Assembly: GCA_029821255.1 (NCBI GenBank)
Contig: JALGTS010000128.1
Coordinates: forward strand, 1-5,879
Source of the DNA: Candidatus Zipacnadia bacterium
GTDB lineage: Bacteria; Armatimonadota; Zipacnadia; Zipacnadales; Zipacnadaceae
DNA length: 5,879 nt
Reading direction: 5' to 3'
Positions within the stretch are counted from its first letter, which is position 1. Each line of letters begins with the position of its first letter. A model generated the notes under the pieces. That model ran no database searches. It was not told the origin of the DNA and was given only the letters and a program-made list of their open reading frames with translations. The position numbers and the translations under genes were made by a program. This document shows positions 1 through 5,879 of the stretch, in pieces.

Positions 1-595
1 CTGTGCCAGTCATCAGGCGTCCAATGTTAGGTCGGTGCCGCTCGATGACTAGGATAGCTAAGGTTGTTCCCAGGGCCAAATAATAAGGTGAATCGGTATA
101 CAGTGTAAAGAGCAGGGGAGCACTGAGCGCTGCTAAGATCGAACCCAGTGAGATATACCGGCTAACTGCTACTACAACTATCCATATGACCAGGCCCACC
201 CCTCCCACTCGCCAGTCTATGGCCAGTAACGCTCCCAGGCCGGTAGAAACCCCTCGTCCACCCGCCAACTTTAGATAAGGGGAGAAACAGTGACCAAGCA
301 CAGCCGCCATCGCTGCAAGGCTTACCCATAACTCCATCTCGTGGCCAGTTACCATACTTGCCAGCATCAGCCGTGACCATAACACCGGCAGCAGTCCCTT
401 GGCAACATCAGCCAGCCAGACAGCTATGCCTGCCTTCACGCCCAGGGTTCTGAGCACATTGCTGGCCCCAATATTTCCGCTGCCATACTTACGGATATCT
501 ATGCCACGGCTGTGGCTGACCAGCACTCCAATGGGAATCCCACCGATCAGGTAGGCGACCACTACCAGTGCGATTGGGAGTGTAATCTCAAGCAT
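1..595 (-). CDS. plsY: PlsY, acyl-phosphate:glycerol-3-phosphate acyltransferase (3' end cut by window)
   Basis: This integral membrane enzyme transfers an acyl group from acyl-phosphate to sn-glycerol 3-phosphate, making lysophosphatidic acid, the first step of bacterial phospholipid synthesis with PlsX as partner. The reading frame runs off the left edge after 198 codons, close to the usual 190-220 residues, so only a short tail is missing. All PlsY motifs are visible: SGNIGASNVLR at residues 39-49, GHCFSPYLKLAGGRGVSTG at about 101-119 (the phosphate-binding loop, with Arg where Lys is common), YISLGS at 147-152 and ERHRPNIGRL at 185-194. Hydrophobic segments at about 5-25, 53-72, 90-108, 130-148 and 150-185 fit the five-span topology. 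The ATG at 595 is the first start codon after der's stop, which lies in the same frame two codons upstream, so no longer start is possible. No good Shine-Dalgarno precedes it (only a weak AGAG about 10 nt away), so translation is probably coupled to der. Identification is firm. Confidence 0.96.
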   Translation of the reverse strand, partial: MLEITLPIALVVVAYLIGGIPIGVLVSHSRGIDIRKYGSGNIGASNVLRTLGVKAGIAVWLADVAKGLLPVLWSRLMLASMVTGHEMELWVSLAAMAAVLGHCFSPYLKLAGGRGVSTGLGALLAIDWRVGGVGLVIWIVVVAVSRYISLGSILAALSAPLLFTLYTDSPYYLALGTTLAILVIERHRPNIGRLMTGT

Positions 596-601
596 CCGGG
601 T

Positions 602-1972
602 TCAACTCTTTTGCTGTTGCCTACGGCCACGCACAAACAGCTTGATAGGAGTACCTACAAAATCAAAGGTCTCGCGGAGTTGGTTGACTAAGTAGCGCTC
701 ATAAGAAAAGTGCATCAGTTCAGGGTCATTAACCCGCAGCACAAAGGTGGGTGGCCGGGTGGTAACTTGCTCAATACTGTATATGCGCAGACGGCGGTTT
801 TTGCGGGAGGGGGGTTGGTGGGCTGCCACTGCCTCCTGCAAAGCCTGCTCAAGCTTGACTGGATCAACCTGGCGGGCATACTGCTCAGCCGCGTGCTTGG
901 CAGCGGGCAGAATCTCAGCAAGCCCCTCACCGGTAACCGCTGAGGTGAAGAGCAGCTCAGCAAAGTCAACAAAGCGCAGCTTGTTACCGACCATGCGGGC
1001 AAAATCCGTCCGCAGCGTCTGCTCGATCTCCGCCATATCCTTGCCAACATCGTTTTGGCTACGGGCAAAGTCCTGCACCAGGTCCCACTTATGGGCCAAC
1101 AGCACTAACCCCCGGCCGGACTCCATCACCTCGCCGATGATATGAGCATCTTGGTTGGTGATGCCCTCCAAGGCATCAATGACCACAACCCCTACGTCGG
1201 CGCGCTGCAGGGCGCGCAGAGTCCGCAGGCTGCTGTAATATTCCAGACCCCGGCTGCGTTTGCCACGACGGCGCAGTCCGGCGGTGTCAATCAGGCGGTA
1301 ATGCTCATCAGCAAATTCTACCACAATGTCTACTGCATCACGGGTAGTTCCAGGCTGTTCGCTGACTATGACCCGCTCTTCGCCGAGTAGGGCATTAACG
1401 ATAGCGGATTTGCCCGCGTTAGGCCGCCCCACCAACGCTATGGCAACCTCGCCTGCTATTGGCTTCGGTTCAGCTCCTGCCATAGGGAGGTTGTGCAGAA
1501 TGGCATCAATCACCTCGTCCAAGCCGTAGCCGTACAGCGCAGATAGCTGCAAAGGCATACCAAACCCCAGTTCGGCAAACTCGCTGGCTTCCACCTTAGG
1601 GCTTTCCATCTTGTTGGCAATCAGGATGACGGGCTTGCCCGAGCGACGGACCACCTCGGCAACTTCCCAATCCAGCGAGACCAACCCTTCACGGCCATCC
1701 ACCATAAACAGCAATAAGTCGGCTTCCTGTAGGGCGGCAGCGGCTTGCTTCTTTACTTTGGTCATAAACTGGTCGCTTTCCGCACCGGCCAGACCACCGG
1801 TATCAATAAGCACAATCGGGGTGCCGTCCAGGTCTATCTCCGCATATAACCGATCTCGGGTTACACCGGGAATTGCATCAACGACGGCCAGTCTTTCCCC
1901 AACCAGGCGGTTAAACAGCGTTGATTTTCCCACATTGGTCCGGCCCACTATCGCCACAAAGGGAGCAGCCAT
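602..1972 (-). CDS. der: Der (EngA), tandem-domain ribosome-assembly GTPase
   Basis: Der has two consecutive GTPase domains and a KH-like C-terminal domain, and is required for maturation of the 50S ribosomal subunit in the cytoplasm. The 456-residue length is normal to slightly long. Domain 1: G1 GRTNVGKS at 10-17, PGVTRD at 35-40, G3 DTGG at 57-60, G4 NKME at 120-123, G5 SAL at 144-146. Domain 2: G1 GRPNAGKS at 182-189, PGTTRD at 207-212, G3 DTAGLRRRGK at 229-238, G4 HKWD at 294-297, G5 TSA at 343-345. The KH domain spans about 365-448, with RPPTFVLRVNDPEL and HFSYERYLVNQLRE followed by GTPIKLFVR. Two details are odd: G4 ends in Glu rather than the usual Asp in domain 1, and begins with His rather than Asn in domain 2. 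The segment at about 311-338, before G5 of domain 2, looks several residues longer than usual. The ATG at 1972 lies 3 nt after the TPR gene's stop and has a strong ribosome binding site. Six bases separate its stop from plsY. Confidence 0.98.
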   Translation of the reverse strand: MAAPFVAIVGRTNVGKSTLFNRLVGERLAVVDAIPGVTRDRLYAEIDLDGTPIVLIDTGGLAGAESDQFMTKVKKQAAAALQEADLLLFMVDGREGLVSLDWEVAEVVRRSGKPVILIANKMESPKVEASEFAELGFGMPLQLSALYGYGLDEVIDAILHNLPMAGAEPKPIAGEVAIALVGRPNAGKSAIVNALLGEERVIVSEQPGTTRDAVDIVVEFADEHYRLIDTAGLRRRGKRSRGLEYYSSLRTLRALQRADVGVVVIDALEGITNQDAHIIGEVMESGRGLVLLAHKWDLVQDFARSQNDVGKDMAEIEQTLRTDFARMVGNKLRFVDFAELLFTSAVTGEGLAEILPAAKHAAEQYARQVDPVKLEQALQEAVAAHQPPSRKNRRLRIYSIEQVTTRPPTFVLRVNDPELMHFSYERYLVNQLRETFDFVGTPIKLFVRGRRQQQKS

Positions 1973-1975
1973 CAG

Positions 1976-4360
1976 CTATTCCCCTCCATCAACTGTGGGG
2001 TGATCAGCCAACCATTTATCCACTGCAGCGTGATTGTCTATCTGGCCCAGTCGGGATACAACCTTTCGCACTATTGCTGGCTGGCGGGCGATAGCGTGGG
2101 CCTGGTCAAGCGCCTGCAGCACTATGCTTACCGGTAGCTTGCCCTCCTGAACCAATGCAACTACCGCATCTGCGGCCTGCTGTGCCTCGGGATGGAAGAC
2201 CAGTGTCTGGCACAATTCCCAGAGAGCTTCCTGATATTCTCCTGCCTGGCTGAGTATGTCAGCTCTTATTAGTTTGGCCTGGAGATTTGCTGGATTGTCA
2301 ACCAGCACTTGCCCTAACTCGTGGATGGCTTGATTACGCTCGCCTGTCGCTGCCAGGACTGTTGCCCTGAAGATGCGCAGGTTGGAGTTCTGGGAAGCCT
2401 GTGCAGGAAGCCGGCTGAGTTGGGTCAGGGCATCAGACTTTCTCTCTTGCAGCCACAGAGTATACGCCAGCGCCGCGCGCAGGGCCGAATTGTCTTGATC
2501 AGTGAGCAGCTCCGCTGCATAGTAAGCTTCGGCTGCGACCAGACGCCCTGCCTGTTTCCATAGCTCCACCTTGGCCATCTCGTAGTCACTGCTGTGAGGC
2601 GGGCTGCTCAACAGTTTGGATAGCGCCTGCTTCCGAGTCTGGCTCAACGGCTGGGAGCTTCCCTGCACTTCAACGATCAGCTCCAGCGCTTTACTGTCCT
2701 GTACGAACCGCGCCAAATAGTCGTTGGCCAGGGCTAAGCTATCCTGCGGGTGTTCGGACAGCAGCAGGAGAGCAGCCTCGGCCAGGGCATAGCCGTACTT
2801 GGGCAAGCGGGCCGCTCGCTCGTAGCAGGCGGCAGCCTTCTGGAGCTGATTGTTGCTGGCTAACACACGGGCGATTTCCAGAGCCAGTAGCGCCGAGTCA
2901 GGATAGGCATCTGACAGGGCCATCAGTTCGGCTGCTGCATGCTCGGAACCGCCAATTTGCTCATAGATGCGGTTTAGATAAAGGACAAGCAAGTGAATAG
3001 CCGTCCGATCGGGCTGAGGGGAGCCTATTGTCTCTGCCAACATAGCGGTCAGGAAATCACGGGCTAAGGGCAGACGATTAATTGCTTCCGTACATTCTAT
3101 GAGAGCTTGATACGCTGGCGCTGCCGTCGGTTGAGCGGCTATTGCTTTGCGCAAGTAGGGGAGAGCCTGTTTGCAATTACCTTGCTGCTGGAGCACCCGG
3201 CCTGTTATGTAGTTGCCCTCTCCGTGTTCGGGCTGCTTCTTTAGAATCTCATTGGCAATTGCCTGTGCCTTCTCCAGATTGCCTGTTTGCAGGTAATATT
3301 CGGCCAGCAGCCCCTTGGCCTCCAGACTTTCGGGGTGCTCAGCAATCAGCGCCTCTATACGGCTCTTGGTGATCTGCTGCAGACTGGGCTTTTGGGACAG
3401 TCCTGCCGAAGCCAATTCGGTCTCGGGAATGTTTTGGTGCTGCAAATATTCCTGATACCCTCGGTTACTTGTCTGCTGGGCGAGCTGCATCAGTTTAAGC
3501 TGAGCAACTGCAGCCAGTTTTTCGTCGTCGCTGCGGCTGGCAATCTGGTTGAGTTGATACATTGCAGGCCCAAGTTGTCTGGCGTTGGCAAGCTGGTCCG
3601 CCAACATCATTCGCGCCTGCCAGTCGGCGGGCCTTATGGCGAGCAAGCGGCGTACCCATGGCAGAGCTTGCTCACTGCGGCCCAGCTCTTGACTCACCTG
3701 GATAGCAGCCTGGAGGGCCGGCAGATAGTCGCGATGAGCGGCCAGGGCCTGCTGGTAGAGTTTTAGGGCCTCCTCCAATTGCTCGCGTCTGGCATACAGA
3801 TCACCGAGCATCGTGGCCAACTCCGGTTGATCGGGGCTATCTTTCAGGCCCTCTTGCAGCACCTCAAAAGCTTTCTCAGCCTTGCCAGTTCTTAAATAAC
3901 ATCGTGCCAGAGTTGCGATAAGTGATGGATTGTCAGGTTGCGCTTCATAAAGGGTTTTCAAGTGAGGCAGCGCTTGGTCGCAACGGCCTTCTGCCAGATA
4001 TTCTTCAACGAGCTGAGCGTGGGCGGCCAGGGCCTGTTGCTCAGGTAGATGCGTTAGCAGTGCCTCCTGGGCTTGCTGCTTTTCGCGCTTCAGCCCTAAC
4101 CCGTCGTAAATCTTGATCTGTGCTTGTAGGAGCTGCTCGCTGTCGGGATGTTTGGCGGCCAACTCCTCGGCTAAGGGCTGGGCGGAGAGAAACTGGCCCG
4201 ACTCGACATACAGATTGAGCAGCTCCAGCTTGATCTGCTCGGAGTCGGGTTGCAGTTGCCTCGCCTGTAACAGATGTTGCTCAGCCTGGTTGAATTGTCT
4301 GGTTAGTGTCAGTGCCCTACCCAAGTACAGGTGAGCCGATGGTTTCTTTGGGGCAAGCAT
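1976..4360 (-). CDS. TPR-repeat protein, large 3' part of a split gene
   Basis: The frame gives 794 residues built almost entirely of tetratricopeptide repeats, the helical hairpins used for protein-protein contacts. By eye there are about 15-18 units. Clear examples are PSAHLYLGRALTLTRQF at 7-23, PELATMLGDLYARREQLEEA at about 173-192, EAKGLLAEYYLQTGNLEKA (mid-protein), and LQAKLIRADILSQAGEYQEA near the C-terminus. Units around 255-335 and 545-600 are degenerate. There is no enzyme motif, signal peptide or membrane span in this part. The ATG at 4360 has only a weak GGA about 8 nt upstream. The frame is open for 12 more codons above that ATG, encoding KAIGPLRKAV, which is the second helix of a TPR. 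The true protein therefore almost certainly starts further upstream, in the 170-residue frame that overlaps this one by 44 nt. I read the two as one gene of about 950 residues, broken near 4390. Its function is unknown, and it is not assignable to a named family from the sequence alone. Confidence 0.85.
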   Translation of the reverse strand: MLAPKKPSAHLYLGRALTLTRQFNQAEQHLLQARQLQPDSEQIKLELLNLYVESGQFLSAQPLAEELAAKHPDSEQLLQAQIKIYDGLGLKREKQQAQEALLTHLPEQQALAAHAQLVEEYLAEGRCDQALPHLKTLYEAQPDNPSLIATLARCYLRTGKAEKAFEVLQEGLKDSPDQPELATMLGDLYARREQLEEALKLYQQALAAHRDYLPALQAAIQVSQELGRSEQALPWVRRLLAIRPADWQARMMLADQLANARQLGPAMYQLNQIASRSDDEKLAAVAQLKLMQLAQQTSNRGYQEYLQHQNIPETELASAGLSQKPSLQQITKSRIEALIAEHPESLEAKGLLAEYYLQTGNLEKAQAIANEILKKQPEHGEGNYITGRVLQQQGNCKQALPYLRKAIAAQPTAAPAYQALIECTEAINRLPLARDFLTAMLAETIGSPQPDRTAIHLLVLYLNRIYEQIGGSEHAAAELMALSDAYPDSALLALEIARVLASNNQLQKAAACYERAARLPKYGYALAEAALLLLSEHPQDSLALANDYLARFVQDSKALELIVEVQGSSQPLSQTRKQALSKLLSSPPHSSDYEMAKVELWKQAGRLVAAEAYYAAELLTDQDNSALRAALAYTLWLQERKSDALTQLSRLPAQASQNSNLRIFRATVLAATGERNQAIHELGQVLVDNPANLQAKLIRADILSQAGEYQEALWELCQTLVFHPEAQQAADAVVALVQEGKLPVSIVLQALDQAHAIARQPAIVRKVVSRLGQIDNHAAVDKWLADHPTVDGGE
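1981..1987 (-). promoter_or_regulatory. Ribosome binding site of der
   Basis: On the minus strand GGAGGGG lies inside the last codons of the TPR gene (Gly-Gly-Glu, then TAG). Its GGAGG core is 10 nt before the ATG at 1972. It is the strongest Shine-Dalgarno in the window and supports that start. It also shows that der can be initiated independently even though the upstream gene ends only 3 nt away. Confidence 0.8.
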
Positions 4361-4829
4361 GACTGCTTTCCGCAGGGGGCCGATAGCCTTGGATGGCTAC
4401 TTCACTGTCGTCGGGCGTCATCCGCAGTAGATCAGCGAAGACCACAGCGGCCCGCGCCCACTTCTTCTGAGCAGCATAGGCTAGGCCCAAACCACGCTGC
4501 GCCTGAAGGTCGCTGGGATCCAGCTTCAGTGCCTCATAATAGTAGTTGACAGCCTGCTGAGGCTTGCCGGCCCGGTAGTAGATGAATCCCAAATTGTAAT
4601 AGGCTGACTGCATCCGCGGGTCAAGTTGTATGGCCTTTTTCAGGCTGGCAATAGCTATGTCGTAATTCCCTTGCTTGGCTTGCTTTATCCCGGCATCCAG
4701 CCAGCCCTGGGCCTGGTGAGCGGGGTCTTCCTGTAAGAGATCCAGACCCCAGCCCGCCGCCGCTGTGACAAGCAGCGCCGCAACCACCACAATATACCTG
4801 TCAGTCCTGCAAATCATTGGCTTGACCAA
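4317..4829 (-). CDS. Membrane-anchored TPR protein, 5' part of a split gene
   Basis: The frame encodes 170 residues. Basic residues (K3, R8, R11) precede a hydrophobic stretch at about 12-28 (YIVVVAALLVTAAAGWG), giving a signal anchor or possibly a signal peptide cleaved after the Ala run. There is no lipobox cysteine. The rest would therefore lie outside the cytoplasmic membrane. Three good TPR units follow: about 38-71 (with GNYDIAIASLKKAIQLDP), 72-105 (AYYNLGFIYYRAGKPQQAV) and 106-139 (GLGLAYAAQKKWARAAVVF). A fourth begins with DDSEVAI at 140-146. The last 24 residues (QGYRPPAESS onward) are unlike TPR sequence and look like out-of-frame reading to a chance stop. The TPR pattern continues instead in the neighbouring frame. 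The start is uncertain: TTG at 4829 touches hisI's stop codon with no gap, and ATG at 4817 is in frame four codons later. Neither has a clear Shine-Dalgarno, so coupling to hisI is likely. Confidence 0.75.
   Translation of the reverse strand: MVKPMICRTDRYIVVVAALLVTAAAGWGLDLLQEDPAHQAQGWLDAGIKQAKQGNYDIAIASLKKAIQLDPRMQSAYYNLGFIYYRAGKPQQAVNYYYEALKLDPSDLQAQRGLGLAYAAQKKWARAAVVFADLLRMTPDDSEVAIQGYRPPAESSHACPKETIGSPVLG
4319..4396 (-). other. Frame-change interval in the TPR gene
   Basis: The upstream TPR frame and the downstream TPR frame are both open only in this interval. It is bounded by a TAG in the downstream frame at 4399-4397 and by the upstream frame's stop at 4319-4317. TPR-like sequence switches frame near 4392-4388: Ala-Ile (ATC ending at 4392) is followed, after one skipped base, by KAIGPLRKAVMLAP. 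A small inverted repeat sits exactly there (TAGCC, six bases, GGCTA, at 4384-4399). A mutation, an assembly error or a real pair of overlapping genes are the options. The first two fit the repeat pattern best. Confidence 0.7.
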
Positions 4830-5207
4830 TCACTTGGAATAGGCTTCACGGGGGTCAAAGGCCTTTTCAGCAATTACTTCCCACTTGCCCTCGCGCAGCT
4901 CGCGAAAGAAGCAACTGCGATAGCCCAGGTGGCAGGCCGCTACGCGCTGCTCAACGCCGATCAGCAGGGTATCACCATCGCAGTCAAGTCGGATCCACTT
5001 CACCTGCTGGATGTGACCAGAGCTTTCGCCTTTGCGCCATAGCCGCTGGCGCGAGCGACTCCAAAAGGTCGTTCGGCCTGTCTTCACAGTCTCCTCCAGT
5101 GCTGGCCGGTTCATATAACCGACCATCAGCACTTCATTGGTCTGGTAATCGCAGATTACCGCAGGTATCAGACCGCTATCATCAAATTTTAGTTTGTCTA
5201 TATACAT
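4830..5207 (-). CDS. hisI: HisI, phosphoribosyl-AMP cyclohydrolase
   Basis: HisI opens the adenine ring of 1-(5-phosphoribosyl)-AMP, the third step of histidine biosynthesis, in the cytoplasm. From the ATG at 5207 it has 125 residues, a normal length for HisI alone. There is no HisE (pyrophosphohydrolase) domain attached. Visible family motifs are FDDSGLIPAV near the N-terminus, TTFWSRSRQRLWRKGESSGH at about 46-65, DCDGD at 75-79 (the metal-binding Asp residues) and ACHLGYRSCFFR at about 91-102. The three zinc-ligand cysteines, C76, C92 and C99, keep the family spacing of 16 and 7. A TTG three codons earlier, at 5216, could extend the protein, but the GAGG ribosome binding site ends only 1 nt before that TTG and 10 nt before the ATG, so the ATG is preferred. 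The gene follows hisA by 68 nt, and its TGA stop abuts the TTG of the TPR gene. Confidence 0.96.
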   Translation of the reverse strand: MYIDKLKFDDSGLIPAVICDYQTNEVLMVGYMNRPALEETVKTGRTTFWSRSRQRLWRKGESSGHIQQVKWIRLDCDGDTLLIGVEQRVAACHLGYRSCFFRELREGKWEVIAEKAFDPREAYSK

Positions 5208-5275
5208 TATTGCCAAACCTCACACTGTTTCGGATCGCATGGGCTATCGTTGCTTACTTATAGTTATGGTCTCTT
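5208..5275 (-). other. hisA-hisI intergenic gap
   Basis: This is the longest non-coding stretch in the window, at 68 nt. Apart from the hisI ribosome binding site near its end, it shows no hairpin followed by a T run. It has a TATAAG resembling a -10 box but no matching -35 element at the proper distance. It is too short for hisF (about 750 nt) and shows no HisF remnant. It is most likely an intra-operon spacer. Confidence 0.5.
5217..5223 (-). promoter_or_regulatory. Ribosome binding site of hisI
   Basis: The minus strand reads GTGAGGT, with GAGG at 5221-5218. Spacing to the ATG at 5207 is 10 nt, which is workable. Spacing to the TTG at 5216 is 1 nt, which is too short. This site therefore decides the start codon in favour of the ATG. 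Confidence 0.6.
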
Positions 5276-5879
5276 CTACTGTGCTGCTGTGAGTGCCTCT
5301 GAGAGGGCTAAATCACCGGTATATAGCGCACGGCCGACGATGCAGCCAAGCAAGCCCAACGGTTCCAGCGCGCGCAGTGCTTTGATATCCTCAACACTGC
5401 TTACTCCTCCTGATGCGATTATTGGAATATCAACCGCTGCACAAAGCTGGCGCATCGCCACCACGTTAGGGCCACTGAGCATCCCATCGGTGGCGATATC
5501 GGTGCAGATAAGCCGCTGCACACCAAGTTGCTCCATCTGTTGGGCTAACTGGGCAGCCTCAACATCACTGCCTTCGGTCCAGCCCTCTACTGCCACTTTG
5601 CCGTCGCGGGCGTCAATGCCAACTATGATCCGGTCGCCGAATTGGGCTACTGCTGCCTCTAACTCTGCACGATTGTGCAGAGCGGCTGTGCCCATAATTG
5701 CATATTGAACGCCGATATCCAGCACCTTGCGGACGTCGTCGGACGTGCGCAATCCTCCGCCCAGTTCAACCGGGACATCAATTGCCGCAACAATCTCAGC
5801 AACTGCCCCAAGATTAGCTGGCTGGCCGCTAACCGCGCCGTCCAGGTCTACCACGTGCAAAAGCTGGGCGCCCTCATCG
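5276..5879 (-). CDS. hisA: HisA, ProFAR isomerase (5' end cut by window)
   Basis: HisA catalyses the Amadori rearrangement of ProFAR to PRFAR in histidine biosynthesis and folds as a (beta/alpha)8 barrel in the cytoplasm. The frame is open to the right edge, giving 201 codons. About 40 N-terminal residues, including the first catalytic Asp, lie outside the window. Visible motifs, numbered in the fragment, are LLHVVDLDGA at 6-15, ELGGGLR at 38-44, GTAA at 63-66, GIDARDGKVAVEGW at 87-100 (D89 should be the second catalytic Asp), TDIATDGMLSGPN at 126-138 (a phosphate-binding region with the catalytic Thr), IIASGGVSS at 153-161 and GRALYTGDL at 182-190. A TTG at 5860 is an internal Leu codon within conserved sequence, not a start. 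The paralogue HisF is excluded by the VDLDGA and DGMLSGPN pattern. Bifunctional PriA cannot be fully excluded without the N-terminus. The gene ends in TAG 68 nt before hisI, with no hisF between them. Confidence 0.95.
   Translation of the reverse strand, partial: DEGAQLLHVVDLDGAVSGQPANLGAVAEIVAAIDVPVELGGGLRTSDDVRKVLDIGVQYAIMGTAALHNRAELEAAVAQFGDRIIVGIDARDGKVAVEGWTEGSDVEAAQLAQQMEQLGVQRLICTDIATDGMLSGPNVVAMRQLCAAVDIPIIASGGVSSVEDIKALRALEPLGLLGCIVGRALYTGDLALSEALTAAQ

Noticed and set aside
162..380. 72-residue open frame on the minus strand inside the plsY region
   Set aside because: It is out of frame with plsY, which has full family motifs over the same bases. The product is not recognisable.
747..1145. 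132-residue plus-strand frame and other short frames within der
   Set aside because: They are shadows of der, whose protein motifs account for the whole region.
3287..3766. 159-residue open frame on the plus strand
   Set aside because: It is antisense to the TPR gene. Such frames are expected opposite Leu/Gln/Ala-rich coding sequence, and it has no recognisable domain.
1976..4360. Tandem DNA repeat array or recent repeat expansion in the TPR gene
   Set aside because: The repeats exist only at the level of protein pattern. I see no long DNA repeats between units, so they are ancient and diverged.
4319..4396. Programmed ribosomal frameshift joining the two TPR frames
   Set aside because: A +1 shift is needed, and there is no known slippery sequence such as CUU-UGA or a downstream pseudoknot. 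The shortened TPR unit points to lost bases rather than recoding.
5237..5275. TATAAG-like -10 promoter box between hisA and hisI on the minus strand
   Set aside because: No acceptable -35 hexamer lies 16-18 nt upstream, and one six-base match is expected by chance.
5250..5708. 152-residue open frame on the plus strand
   Set aside because: It is antisense to hisA, is Ser/Ala/Thr-rich with no domain, and its opposite strand is strongly conserved HisA.
5276..5860. HisA starting at the TTG at 5860 as a short complete gene
   Set aside because: The frame continues to the window edge with conserved sequence (DEGAQL before LHVVDLDGA), and HisA needs about 40 more N-terminal residues.

Overview
The window is a bacterial chromosomal segment in which every supported gene lies on the minus strand. 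In transcription order, from high to low coordinates, they are: hisA (5' end cut by the window edge), hisI, a membrane-anchored TPR-repeat gene that is split in two by a frame change, der (engA), and plsY (3' end cut by the window edge). Intergenic gaps are 68 nt after hisA and between 0 and about 12 nt elsewhere. I see no terminator hairpin or convincing internal promoter, so the layout looks like one operon or part of one. No intergenic stretch exceeds 300 bases, and I see no RNA gene, mobile element or CRISPR array.

Der and PlsY are bacterial core proteins (ribosome assembly and phosphatidic acid synthesis), so the host is a bacterium. A der-plsY pair is common in Bacillota and in some Chloroflexota. 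Base composition looks moderately GC-rich by eye, and TTG is a possible start codon in two places. I cannot fix the phylum from this window.

Region by region: 5879-5276 holds the C-terminal five-sixths of HisA, and 5207-4830 holds a complete stand-alone HisI. HisF, often encoded between these two, is absent from that position. From 4829 to 1976 runs what was probably one gene for a protein of roughly 950 residues with an N-terminal membrane anchor and about 20 TPR units. It is now broken into a 170-residue 5' frame and a 794-residue 3' frame. The TPR register at the break is 13 residues short, which fits a small deletion of about 38 bp better than a one-base error. From 1972 to 602 is Der, complete, with substitutions in the G4 base-recognition motif of both GTPase domains. 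From 595 to 1 is PlsY with all catalytic motifs.

The genes join histidine biosynthesis to two housekeeping genes through an uncharacterised TPR protein. No functional link between them can be shown from the sequence. The most useful observations are the broken TPR gene with its register defect and the two altered G4 motifs in Der. I did not find a clear new defence or mobile system.
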